From NCBI RefSeq assembly GCF_026015295.1, contig NZ_JAPDUW010000001.1, positions 2,713,501 to 2,777,500 of the forward strand: a DNA stretch of 64,000 nt. The letters are read 5' to 3'. The translations under genes were made by a program, and so were the position numbers. The DNA is from Segatella copri. Lineage in GTDB: Bacteria; Bacteroidota; Bacteroidia; Bacteroidales; Bacteroidaceae. The notes beneath the pieces are model-generated. The model worked only from the letters and a program-made list of their open reading frames with translations, was not told the DNA's origin and did no database searches. Positions 1-8,260 of the stretch are shown here, piece after piece (position 1 is the stretch's first letter; each line of letters begins with the position of its first letter).

Positions 1-56
1 TACGTTACTCGGTTTACTTGCTGCATTGGATAAAGTGGCTGTTGTATATTGACAGC

Positions 57-368
57 CTAACCTGTGCGCTTGCGAAAGCGCATGTCCTTTTTCCTGTCCT
101 CCACTACTGCTACGATAGCCATCACGTCCTCCGGCTTGTAGTAGGTCTTGTGGCTGATTTGCGTATAAGCCAAAGTTCCGTTGTCCCGAAGCGTCTGCAC
201 TGTCCGTGGGCAGATGTTGAGCGTCTGACACACGTCCTGCGTGTCGAGCCACTTGTTCATGGTCTTGTCCTCACTGCGCTCACGGATTCTGTCCATGCGC
301 TTCACGAAGTTCTCCAACTGGGCATCAAGATAGTTGAATGCCTCTTCCTCGAATACGATGAATCCCAT
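57..368 (-). CDS. Excisionase-like helix-turn-helix protein
   Basis: 103 aa. An N-terminal charged helical part is followed by a helix-turn-helix of the MerR/excisionase (HTH_17) kind at about residues 38-90. There 'WLDTQDVCQTLNICPRTVQ' gives the recognition helix and 'GTLAYTQISHKTYYKPEDV' the wing. Proteins of this type sit next to integrases or mobilization genes in Bacteroidota mobile elements and act as directionality factors or regulators. It lies divergent from the DUF3408/mob genes, which fits a control gene of the element. No integrase is in the window; it would lie to the left if present. The DNA-binding fold is clear, but its exact role (excisionase or repressor) is inferred from context. 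Confidence 0.75.
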   Translation of the reverse strand: MGFIVFEEEAFNYLDAQLENFVKRMDRIRERSEDKTMNKWLDTQDVCQTLNICPRTVQTLRDNGTLAYTQISHKTYYKPEDVMAIVAVVEDRKKDMRFRKRTG

Positions 369-765
369 ACTTTTCTTTTTTCTAAGTTAATACTATGTTA
401 TATGTCGCAAAGCTCCACGCATATGCTGTGCTCCACGTTTGTGAGTGCAAAGATAAGGCACGGCAATCTAAAAACAAGCGTTTTCAATTTCTGTGGCAGT
501 ATGTTGCCGGGGTTTGCCGACTTCAACGCCAAAAACAACAAGAAAAACTTGCACGACTGCAACGAATACATGAACAATGATGAGTTGAGAAATACGTTGA
601 AGTTCTCACAACTATCTCGGTATGCAAATAAGCAAGCCACAACTAAATTGCCACGTTACACCCAATCAGTTGCATGGCTGCACTCAGTACACTTACTTTG
701 CACCCGACAATCGGTCAATGGTGCAAACCGTGACCACTATACTAACAAATAAAACAGCATAAGCT
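369..765. other. Divergent intergenic region of the mobile element
   Basis: About 400 bp between the HTH gene (leftward) and the DUF3408 gene (rightward). Open frames here have no recognisable protein character. A weak rightward -7-like sequence, TTACTTTG, lies near 692-700, about 65 bp before the DUF3408 start. I see no RNA gene, strong hairpin or repeat. The stretch probably holds the divergent promoters of the two regulatory genes. Confidence 0.4.
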
Positions 766-1245
766 ATGGCAAGAACAAAAGAAACGAAAATGTCTCCTGA
801 ACAGCAGGAGAAAATGACACAGGAGGTGATGGCTTCGCTTCACCCATCCACTTATGGTAAAGACTATGCCCAAAAACATAGCTCTTTCTTTGAAGAGGTG
901 GAGAACTCCGATTTAGAAGTTGTGACAGAGAATGTGGCTGCAACAACCTCCAACATGGAGGACGAGCTTACGAACGAGGTTCAATCGCCACCGAATCCGC
1001 AGAAGCGCATCAGTGGCAAGCAGCGCAAGGCGACATTAGAGGAGTATCAGCAGACCTTCCTCCAAGTTCCAAGGATTGACGACCGCAAGCCAGTCTTCGT
1101 CAGTTCCGATGTACGAGACCGTCTTGATCGTGTCGTCCGCATCCTCGGAGGAAGGCGCATGAGCGTATCGGGCATCATCGAGAACATCGTGCGCCACCAC
1201 CTAAGCCTTTATGAAGAGGACTTCGAGGCTTGGCGCAAATTGTGA
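766..1245 (+). CDS. DUF3408 family mobile-element protein
   Basis: 159 aa. The C-terminal half (about residues 98-155: 'RIDDRKPVFVSSDVRDRLD', then 'RVVRILGGRRMSVSGIIENI') is the DUF3408 domain, common in Bacteroides/Prevotella conjugative and mobilizable elements. It has the look of a ribbon-helix-helix-type DNA binder. The N-terminal half is acidic, low in structure and variable. It is the first rightward gene, upstream of the presumed transfer origin and mobC/relaxase. That position suggests a regulator or partition-like accessory protein of the element. The molecular function of DUF3408 is not established. Confidence 0.8.
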   Translation: MARTKETKMSPEQQEKMTQEVMASLHPSTYGKDYAQKHSSFFEEVENSDLEVVTENVAATTSNMEDELTNEVQSPPNPQKRISGKQRKATLEEYQQTFLQVPRIDDRKPVFVSSDVRDRLDRVVRILGGRRMSVSGIIENIVRHHLSLYEEDFEAWRKL

Positions 1246-1429
1246 GAATTAAGGTCTGCGACCTTGGACGTGGATAGCTGAAAGGCAGTAGTTCCAACTA
1301 ACGTGTTATGAGAGGGAGCGAGGTTATGTTTTGGGAACCCCAAAACGCCTCGCTCCACCATGAGGGTGGAGGAATTTAGCTCCCAACGGTCGCAGAAAGT
1401 GAGTGTACCAACTGTAAACAGTGTATCGA
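1246..1429. other. Candidate origin of transfer (oriT)
   Basis: A gene-free stretch directly upstream of mobC and the relaxase, rich in nested inverted repeats. An outer 9-bp pair TCTGCGACC/GGTCGCAGA lies at 1255-1263 and 1388-1396. Inside it, GGAGCGAGG/CCTCGCTCC (1315-1323/1348-1356) encloses GTTTTGGG/CCCAAAAC (1328-1335/1339-1346). A further CCACC/GGTGG pair lies at 1355-1359/1365-1369. Relaxase nick sites usually sit beside such inverted repeats just upstream of the mob genes. The nick position cannot be read from sequence alone. Confidence 0.5.
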
Positions 1430-1843
1430 ATGACAAACGTACAGGAACAAGACAAGAGAAAGGGCGGAAGACCGCCCACGGGCAGGGTTCGCAAGCTGTC
1501 GAAGTCTGTCACGGTGAAGTTCTCGAAGCCAAGCTACGAGGCATTGAGACTGAGGGCGAGAAAAGCCAACCGCAAGTTGGCGGAGTACATCCGTGAGTCC
1601 GCCTTGAACGGCGAGGTGGTGAGCGGACACAACACAGAGACGGTTGCCATTGCCAAGAACCTCATCGGTATGGCTAACAATCTCAACCAACTTACCAAGC
1701 TGTCGCATCAGAGAGGTTTCCATGAAACCCATGTATATGTGGTGGACTTGTTGAGAAGATTAAAAGAAATCCTTGGCGAGTATCGCCAAGCAAGTCCAAA
1801 ATCGAAGCCATGCGGAATAGGCAGAAAGGAGGATGCCACATGA
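1430..1843 (+). CDS. mobC: Plasmid/transposon mobilization protein MobC-like
   Basis: 137 aa from the ATG at 1430; an in-frame GTG at 1421 is an alternative start. After a basic, disordered N-terminus ('KRKGGRPPTGRVRKLS') comes a ribbon-helix-helix-like part ('VTVKFSKPSYEALRLRARK', 'LAEYIRESALNG'). A MobC-type helical segment follows ('IAKNLIGMANNLNQLTKL'). MobC proteins bind oriT beside the nick and help the relaxase open the strand. The stop codon overlaps the relaxase start (ATGA at 1840-1843), so the two are translationally coupled, as expected for relaxosome partners. Confidence 0.85.
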   Translation: MTNVQEQDKRKGGRPPTGRVRKLSKSVTVKFSKPSYEALRLRARKANRKLAEYIRESALNGEVVSGHNTETVAIAKNLIGMANNLNQLTKLSHQRGFHETHVYVVDLLRRLKEILGEYRQASPKSKPCGIGRKEDAT

Positions 1844-2790
1844 TAGGCAAGCTAAAGAAGGGCAGCTCATTTGCTGGTTGCATCCGCTATGTTACAGGCA
1901 AGGACGAGGCGAAAATCCTTGCCTCTGATGGTGTGTTACTCGGCACGAATACCGAGATGAAGCAAAGTTTCGAGCTACAAAGGCAACTAAATCCAAGGAT
2001 TAAGAAGCCTGTGGGGCACATAGCTTTGAGCTTCAAGCCCGAGGACAAGCCACGTTTGACGAATGAATTCATGGCTAAGATAGCCCTTGAATACATGCAG
2101 ATGATGGGGATAAAAGATACTCAATTCATCATCGTAAGGCATCACAACACCGACAATCCACATTGTCATATCGTGTATAACCGCATCAATAACGAGGGCA
2201 AGCTCATATCAGACAGGAATGATTACAGGCGTAATGAGCAAGTGACCAAGGCTCTTAAATCCAAGTATGGATTTACCTACGGAACGGACAAGAGCAAGAC
2301 TAACACTCGCAAATTGCGCAATGCGGAGCGTGCCAAATACGAGATTCACAATGCTGTAAAGAGCGCATTGAGAATGGCAGATAGCTGGGACGAGTTCAAA
2401 AGTGAACTTGCAAAACGAGGTGTTCACTTAGAGTTTGTCTATAAGGATAAGGAGCAAACCAAGGTTCAAGGCATCCGTTTCTGCAAGGATGGATATAGCT
2501 TCAAGGGTACGCAGATTAGCCGAGAATACAGCTTTGTCAGGTTGGATGCAAGACTTGGCACAGAGTATAATCGTGTATCGCCAAGAGCCGAATCTATGCA
2601 GGGAGGACAACTAAGTTGTCACCAAGTAGAACAGACTCAACCAACGGCAGAACATACCCAAGACCCTTGGAGTGGTATTTCTTCCATCGGCTTGTTCGCT
2701 CCGTCTAATGCCCAAACTTATGAGCCATTCCCAGAGGATGAATCCGCCAAGAAGAAAAAGAGAAAACGCAGAAAGGGCTTCAGCCTTTGA
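1840..2790 (+). CDS. Relaxase/mobilization nuclease (MOBP-like)
   Basis: 316 aa from the ATG at 1840, chosen because it overlaps the mobC stop (ATGA) and has AGGAGGA at 1827-1833. The N-terminal 'MIGKLKKGSSFAGCIRYVTG' is typical of Bacteroidota MobA/MobB relaxases. The metal-binding motif 'HHNTDNPHCHIVYNRI' (about residues 100-115) carries the histidines of the HUH nuclease. The enzyme would nick oriT through a tyrosine and lead the strand out with help from a conjugative element elsewhere. The C-terminal 80 residues are basic and low complexity, ending in a KKKKRKRRKG-like run. No coupling protein or mating-pore genes are nearby, so the element is mobilizable rather than self-transmissible. 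Confidence 0.9.
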   Translation: MIGKLKKGSSFAGCIRYVTGKDEAKILASDGVLLGTNTEMKQSFELQRQLNPRIKKPVGHIALSFKPEDKPRLTNEFMAKIALEYMQMMGIKDTQFIIVRHHNTDNPHCHIVYNRINNEGKLISDRNDYRRNEQVTKALKSKYGFTYGTDKSKTNTRKLRNAERAKYEIHNAVKSALRMADSWDEFKSELAKRGVHLEFVYKDKEQTKVQGIRFCKDGYSFKGTQISREYSFVRLDARLGTEYNRVSPRAESMQGGQLSCHQVEQTQPTAEHTQDPWSGISSIGLFAPSNAQTYEPFPEDESAKKKKRKRRKGFSL

Positions 2791-3578
2791 TGCAAGTTAC
2801 AAACTTAAAATTAGAATCGAACATGAAAGAAGAACTATTGGAAGCCATCTATGGCACAGTTGAGAGATTGGAGCAGAAAGTCGATGAACTTTCTGCCTCC
2901 ACAAAGAACGCAGGAGCGGAAACCGTTCCTGCAAGTAATGACATAACCAAGTTGGAGAAATCAATCATTGCTATGTTTGGCAAGGAAGAGGAAGTCAGAG
3001 GTAAAATATCCAAATTAAGAGATGCCATTGTTGTTTTTGTTGACCTTATCAAGGCTGAACTCGGCAAAAATGAGCAGCGAAGCAAGCTCTTGGTTGATGC
3101 TGTCAAGCAGATGAGACAAGAGAATGATGTTTTCTCGAAGGCATTGCAAGACAAACTTGAAGTGATGAACAAATCACCTCAAAAGAAGGTTGTAACCCAT
3201 CGCTTCGAGCCAATCTCAAAGAATATTCTTCTTTTCATAGGTGGCTTGGCTCTATCTCTTGTCATTTCCATTTGGGGCAATCTCACCCAATGGCGAGAGC
3301 ACCAAGATTGGGAGGAGGCAGATTTGAAGTATAGGGCATTGAAAATGGTTCTTCCATCTGATGACCCGAATATTCGCTACATCGAAAAGCATTTCAATGT
3401 GCAACGAGATGAAGATGTGATATACAAGCTCAGAACCAGAGTTGATGTTTATGAAGATTCTGTCTATCAACACCATAAAATGGTTGAGGTAGCATCATAT
3501 AAAGATAGTATAGCAAGACAACTTATTGATGAATCAAATAGGATAAAAATGCAGATAAACAGTAAGAAAAGTAAATGA
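2790..3578 (+). CDS. Membrane-anchored coiled-coil protein of the mobilization module
   Basis: 262 aa if translation starts at the ATG at 2790, which overlaps the relaxase stop (TGATG); an internal ATG at 2823 is a second option. Residues about 10-125 are charged and heptad-like (coiled coil). One transmembrane segment follows at about 148-170 ('ILLFIGGLALSLVISIWG'), then another helical tail rich in K/D/E. No enzymatic motif is seen. Bacteroidota mobilizable elements often carry a third gene of this kind after the relaxase, possibly tethering the relaxosome to the membrane or coupling protein. That role is inferred only from gene order. Confidence 0.7.
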   Translation: MQVTNLKLESNMKEELLEAIYGTVERLEQKVDELSASTKNAGAETVPASNDITKLEKSIIAMFGKEEEVRGKISKLRDAIVVFVDLIKAELGKNEQRSKLLVDAVKQMRQENDVFSKALQDKLEVMNKSPQKKVVTHRFEPISKNILLFIGGLALSLVISIWGNLTQWREHQDWEEADLKYRALKMVLPSDDPNIRYIEKHFNVQRDEDVIYKLRTRVDVYEDSVYQHHKMVEVASYKDSIARQLIDESNRIKMQINSKKSK

Positions 3579-3680
3579 AAGCGTTATTTTTGTATTATTA
3601 TGCAAAGTGTAAGCACGTATAACATTGTTTAATGTGATTTAAATATCCTCCTAAAATTATGTTGTTTCAAAAAGTGTTTA

Positions 3681-3688
3681 TACCTTTG
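3681..3688 (+). promoter_or_regulatory. -7 promoter element for the first cargo gene
   Basis: TACCTTTG matches the Bacteroidota -7 consensus TAnnTTTG and lies 70 bp before the ATG of the receptor at 3759. No good TTTG -33 element is seen at the right spacing. It would separate cargo transcription from the mob operon. Confidence 0.5.
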
Positions 3689-3758
3689 CAATCGGAATAC
3701 AAAATGAGGCAAATAATTGCAGTTTGCTTTCGTTTTGGTGCAATTAAAAAGATAAAAT

Positions 3759-5852
3759 ATGGTCAACAAGATATTTCTTTTAGGATTATTTCTGCTTTCT
3801 GTTGCCAACGTGAAAGCTCAAACTCTGACGCATACAGATTCGCTCACAATGGAGAATATGATGCACAACCTCCCAGAAGTAATGGTAAAAGGTTCTCGCC
3901 CTATTGTCAAGGCAGAGCGGGGTAAGCTATCGTACAATATGCCGTTGCTATTGAAGCAGTTGCCTGCCGACAACGCTTACGAGGCATTGACACGCATACC
4001 AGGCATCAGCGATGCTACTGGCAGCATATCTTTTTCGGGCAATGAGGTGACGCTGATTGTCAACGGACAAGCCACCACATTGTCGCAGGAACAACTGACA
4101 GAGCGTCTGAAGGCAATGCCAGCCGCACAGTTGGCAAAAGCCGAGGTGATGCTGTCTGCCCCTGCCCGCTATCATGTGCGTGGCATGGCTATCAACATCG
4201 TTACGAAAGACTACGCCGGAACCAATCAGCTTTCGGGGCAGGTCATTGGCGGCATGAAGCAAAGCAAATACGCCAAAGGTTTTGGCGATTTATATCTTTC
4301 CTTGCAAAGAGGCAAGTTTGGACTTGACGCACAATATAAATATGTAAACGGCAATTCATACGGTGAATCTTCACGCATAGCCAATCATCCACTTGGCAAC
4401 AATCGTGTTTATTATAATGACGAAACAGGACAGAAGTCGTTTGGCATTACACACAACTACCGACTGGGGATGAATTATGCTTTCAGTAAGAACCATCGTC
4501 TCGACGTTGCCTATACAGGACACTGGGACAAGAGGTGCTCAAACAGCAACACCACAGGATCGAGCATTAGCGGAATGCATCATGACAGTCATGAGTATCT
4601 GCACAATGTAGATGTTAACTATTCGCTTCCTTTCGGACTCACCCTTAACGGTTCGTACACCTACTATCGCACGCCTCAGCAACAAGCCCTCGACGGCACG
4701 ATGCATACGGATGAAAGCATGCTGGAAACAGAACGCAACCTGACAAGCGGCAGTGAGCAGACCATCAACAAATGGATGTTCACGGCCGACCAAACCCATT
4801 CGTTGGCACACGGCTGGGGATTGTCGTATGGTGTGAAAGGGCAATTCACAAGCAACAAAAGTTATCAGACCACAATAGATAAGGATGGAACCATCCAGCC
4901 CAATGGGACAAGTAGCGTGGACAACAATGAGCGGATATGGAACATATATGCTGGTTTCAGCAAGCAGATAAACAAGGCAATTAGTGTAGAGGCATCTGTT
5001 GCTGCCGAGCAATACCACTCTCCGATATGGGATAAATGGCGCGTGTATCCTACGCTCAATGCTTTGTGGAACGTCAACGACAACCATTTGCTCAATCTAT
5101 CATTCAGCTCCAATTCGGAGTTCCCGAGTTATTGGTCGACCATGAGTAACGTTTTCTATTCTTCAACATACTCAGAGATACATGGCAATCCCGACTTGAA
5201 ACCCTTCTCTTATTATAACGTCAACCTGATGTGGCAGATAAAGCGACGTTATATGCTGATGGCTTTTGCAAGTCTGAAGCCCGACTATTTCGTACAGTTG
5301 CCATATCAGACCACAGAACGCATGGCTGTGATAATGAAGGAAACCAACTTCGACTATTCCAATAGTTATGGATTGCAGGCGTCAGTCATATTCAATGCAG
5401 GCAAATGGCTCAATGGCAATGTGTTTGCTGTAGGAACCTACAAGCACGACAAGAGCAGTAATTTCTTCGACTTGCCATTCAATCGCAAGAAACTCTCTGT
5501 TATACTTGGAGGTACAGCATCTGTAAAACTATGCAACACTCAAGACTTGCGCCTCATACTCAACCCTTTCTTTCAGTCGAAAGCCATACAAGGAGTCTAC
5601 GACATAAGTCCTGTCTTCAGGATGAATGCCAAACTGCAATGGTCGTCGCATGATGGTAAATGGGGATTGCGCCTTAATGGCAGCAACATCTTCAACAACC
5701 TATACGACACACGTTCCGTGCAAGGCAACCAAGACTACCGAATGAAGATAAACTATAACTGGGCGTCTGTCACCTTTGCAGTTATCTATAAGTTTGGTGG
5801 CTACAAGGAGAAGAACGTAAAGGCTGTAGATACATCAAGAATGGGACATTAA
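3759..5852 (+). CDS. Outer-membrane beta-barrel receptor (TonB-dependent receptor family)
   Basis: 697 aa. Signal peptide 'MVNKIFLLGLFLLSVANVKA' with cleavage after AQ-type residues. A plug-like domain at about residues 35-150 ('LPEVMVKGSRPIV', 'TRIPGISDATGSISFSG', 'VTLIVNGQATTLS') precedes a long barrel of alternating strands. The C-terminal region ends near 'NYNWASVTFAVIYKFGG', typical of the Bacteroidota outer-membrane beta-barrel (OMP_b-brl_3) family. It lacks the N-terminal carboxypeptidase-regulatory domain of SusC proteins and has no SusD partner, so glycan import is unlikely. It is followed by a second receptor and a peptide exporter. I infer a role in peptide passage across the outer membrane or in peptide sensing. 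Start ATG at 3759 is preceded by an A-rich leader. Confidence 0.85.
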   Translation: MVNKIFLLGLFLLSVANVKAQTLTHTDSLTMENMMHNLPEVMVKGSRPIVKAERGKLSYNMPLLLKQLPADNAYEALTRIPGISDATGSISFSGNEVTLIVNGQATTLSQEQLTERLKAMPAAQLAKAEVMLSAPARYHVRGMAINIVTKDYAGTNQLSGQVIGGMKQSKYAKGFGDLYLSLQRGKFGLDAQYKYVNGNSYGESSRIANHPLGNNRVYYNDETGQKSFGITHNYRLGMNYAFSKNHRLDVAYTGHWDKRCSNSNTTGSSISGMHHDSHEYLHNVDVNYSLPFGLTLNGSYTYYRTPQQQALDGTMHTDESMLETERNLTSGSEQTINKWMFTADQTHSLAHGWGLSYGVKGQFTSNKSYQTTIDKDGTIQPNGTSSVDNNERIWNIYAGFSKQINKAISVEASVAAEQYHSPIWDKWRVYPTLNALWNVNDNHLLNLSFSSNSEFPSYWSTMSNVFYSSTYSEIHGNPDLKPFSYYNVNLMWQIKRRYMLMAFASLKPDYFVQLPYQTTERMAVIMKETNFDYSNSYGLQASVIFNAGKWLNGNVFAVGTYKHDKSSNFFDLPFNRKKLSVILGGTASVKLCNTQDLRLILNPFFQSKAIQGVYDISPVFRMNAKLQWSSHDGKWGLRLNGSNIFNNLYDTRSVQGNQDYRMKINYNWASVTFAVIYKFGGYKEKNVKAVDTSRMGH

Positions 5853-6119
5853 GACGCAAAGGCAGATAAAATACTGATAAAAACAAAAAGGTAGTATTCT
5901 TTGTCTTAATGTAGCATTTCAACAGAGAATAGTCTTGTTCCTGTATGTTTGTCATTTAACTGAAGTTTCGCATGTGGGGAAGTTAGGGAAGTTAAGGGAC
6001 AAATGTCCTATGTTTAAGCTAGAAGACTATTGATAGAGATATAATACGAAAATATGGCTCACAAAAATGGTATTACCCAGATGTAAAATGTCCTTATAAT
6101 AACCAAAAGTAAGGACGAA

Positions 6120-8234
6120 ATGATTTATTTAGAGATGAGAAGACTTTTATTTTTTTTATTTCATTTGGCTTGGGCACAAATCGTTCTAGCTCAGACTGGT
6201 ATCGCTGACCAACATTTCGGAAAGGATACTTTGCAATTAAGGGAGGTTGTTGTTAGAGCAACCCGCCCTTTAGCAAAGTTGAACAGCGAAGGCTTTGTGA
6301 CAGAAGTTAAAGGTACCGTTTTGGAAAATCTTGGTTTTGCAAAAGATGTTATGGGTATGTTGCCTGGGGTACTAAATAATAATGGTTCCATTGAAGTTTT
6401 TGGCAAGGGAAAACCAGTTTTCTATATCAATGGACATATTGTCCGCAATAATATAGAAGTTGAGCAATTGAAGGCTAACCAAATAGATAAGATAACAGTT
6501 ATAACGAATCCAAGTTCACGTTATGCTTCAACCGTAGGTTCCATCATAAAGATAACAACCATTAAAAAGGTTGGGGATGGTTTCTCCTTTGATAACATTG
6601 CTACTTTTGGTTGTCGTAATTATATGTATGGCAAAGACAATTTGGACTTGAACTATAGAATTGACAATTTGGATGTTTTTGGAACGTTGGGATTTGAGAA
6701 AGGCAAGAATACGAACTCTAGCAAAAATGTTCAGAATTCATGGCTCTCGTCACATCATCAGCAGAATACGACTATGAAATCGACACAGCACTCAAAGTTG
6801 ATTGATGGTAAATGGGGATTTGATTTTTCCTCGTCTCCAAAACTCTCATTTGGCGCATTTTACCAAGTGTCTTATGCTCCAATAAAGACCAATTCGAGCA
6901 TTATGTCATCATTATATTCTGATGATGTAATTGAAAGTGAGACTTCTGCATACAAGGATATCAAATTAAGAGATTTGGAACATTTGTTAGATGGATATTG
7001 CCATGGGGTTTGGGGAAAATGGAATTTGGAAATGACTTTTGATTTAATGTGGAAAAAAACACATGAAAATCAAAACGTTATAGAGCAAACCGGCATCAAT
7101 CAGGATTTCGGAATAAAAGATGTTGGGCATGCTAGGTTTATGGCAACGGAATTATATGTGTCACACCCATTTCTTAAAGGTAATTTTAGCTTTGGAGTAG
7201 ATTTCACCAATAGTAGCCGTGAGGAAAATTCAGAAAGTGAAAATAGCATTATGGCAGGCGAGAACAATAAAATACAGGAGCTTAACATGGCATATTACGT
7301 TGAAACTATGCAGCATCTAGGCAATGTAACATTCCGTATCGGTGGCAGGTATGAGCATGTGAACAGTGAATATTTTATAGGTGGCAGAAAAAATCACGAA
7401 CAGTCACATGTTTATGATAAGTTTTTTCCGACTGCTTCATTGTCTCTGCCCATTGGAAAAACTATGGTGCAGCTGAGCTATTCTAAGCAATGCTATCGTC
7501 CATTGTACTCTCAGTTGAGCAACACGGTTCACTATGTTAACAAATATCTCTATCAAAGTGGAAATCCGTATTTGCAACCATCCTATAGCGACAACATCTC
7601 TTTGAATTTGAGGTATCGCTGGCTGGCATTAACTGCTAATTATAAAAAGGTGCAAAACCAAATAATAACATCATATACATATTATGATGATGCGAAGACT
7701 ATTGCTTTGCTTAAAAAGGAAAATTCTAGAAACAGTCTGTCTAACTTACAGATAATGGCTTCTTTTATGCCCGGATTCCTTTGGAGATGCTATTATCCCG
7801 TATTGGCATGTGGTGTTGTCTCGCAATTTTACAAGATTGATTACAGAGGAAATATAAAGCACGTGGACAATCCTTTGGTTGTAGTTAAGTTCAATAATAT
7901 TTTCAAATTCCATAACAACTATATGGCGACAGTAAATTACAGTTGGCGTAGTGAGGGAAATAGTGAGAATATTAAGATGGGGAGTGTTGGACAGATAAAT
8001 CTTTCTTTGGCTAAGGACTTATCTAAAAAATGGAATGTCAAGTTGTCTGCAAATGACATCTTTAATACTGCCCGCAAAAATACTTTTACCATTTTCAGCG
8101 GAATGAATGATGTCTATCTTGAAAAGGCTGCGTCTGTAAGGGCAGTGGAATGTATCGTAAGATATAAGTTTAATACAGTTAAAACAAAATATAAAGGTAA
8201 AGGGGCAGGGAAAAAGGAAATGGATAGATTGTAA
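6120..8234 (+). CDS. Second outer-membrane beta-barrel receptor
   Basis: 704 aa. Start ATG at 6120 has AAGGA at 6111-6115; an ATG at 6135 would also keep the signal peptide (hydrophobic 'LLFFLFHLAWAQIVLAQ'). The plug-like part contains 'LREVVVRATRPLAKLN', 'GMLPGVLNNNGSIEVFGKG' and 'YINGHIVRNNIEVEQLK', followed by a beta-barrel to the C-terminus. It has the same architecture as the receptor at 3759 but is quite divergent and visibly more AT-rich, so the pair is not a recent duplication. It ends 27 bp before the C39 exporter gene, so the two are probably cotranscribed. Family assignment is firm; the transported molecule is unknown. Confidence 0.85.
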   Translation: MIYLEMRRLLFFLFHLAWAQIVLAQTGIADQHFGKDTLQLREVVVRATRPLAKLNSEGFVTEVKGTVLENLGFAKDVMGMLPGVLNNNGSIEVFGKGKPVFYINGHIVRNNIEVEQLKANQIDKITVITNPSSRYASTVGSIIKITTIKKVGDGFSFDNIATFGCRNYMYGKDNLDLNYRIDNLDVFGTLGFEKGKNTNSSKNVQNSWLSSHHQQNTTMKSTQHSKLIDGKWGFDFSSSPKLSFGAFYQVSYAPIKTNSSIMSSLYSDDVIESETSAYKDIKLRDLEHLLDGYCHGVWGKWNLEMTFDLMWKKTHENQNVIEQTGINQDFGIKDVGHARFMATELYVSHPFLKGNFSFGVDFTNSSREENSESENSIMAGENNKIQELNMAYYVETMQHLGNVTFRIGGRYEHVNSEYFIGGRKNHEQSHVYDKFFPTASLSLPIGKTMVQLSYSKQCYRPLYSQLSNTVHYVNKYLYQSGNPYLQPSYSDNISLNLRYRWLALTANYKKVQNQIITSYTYYDDAKTIALLKKENSRNSLSNLQIMASFMPGFLWRCYYPVLACGVVSQFYKIDYRGNIKHVDNPLVVVKFNNIFKFHNNYMATVNYSWRSEGNSENIKMGSVGQINLSLAKDLSKKWNVKLSANDIFNTARKNTFTIFSGMNDVYLEKAASVRAVECIVRYKFNTVKTKYKGKGAGKKEMDRL

Positions 8235-8260
8235 CTGTTTAAAAGTAAGTCATACGAAGA

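Noticed and set aside
18..752. 244-codon frame across the left intergenic region
   Set aside because: Its first half is antisense to the HTH gene, and the remainder has no protein-like character.
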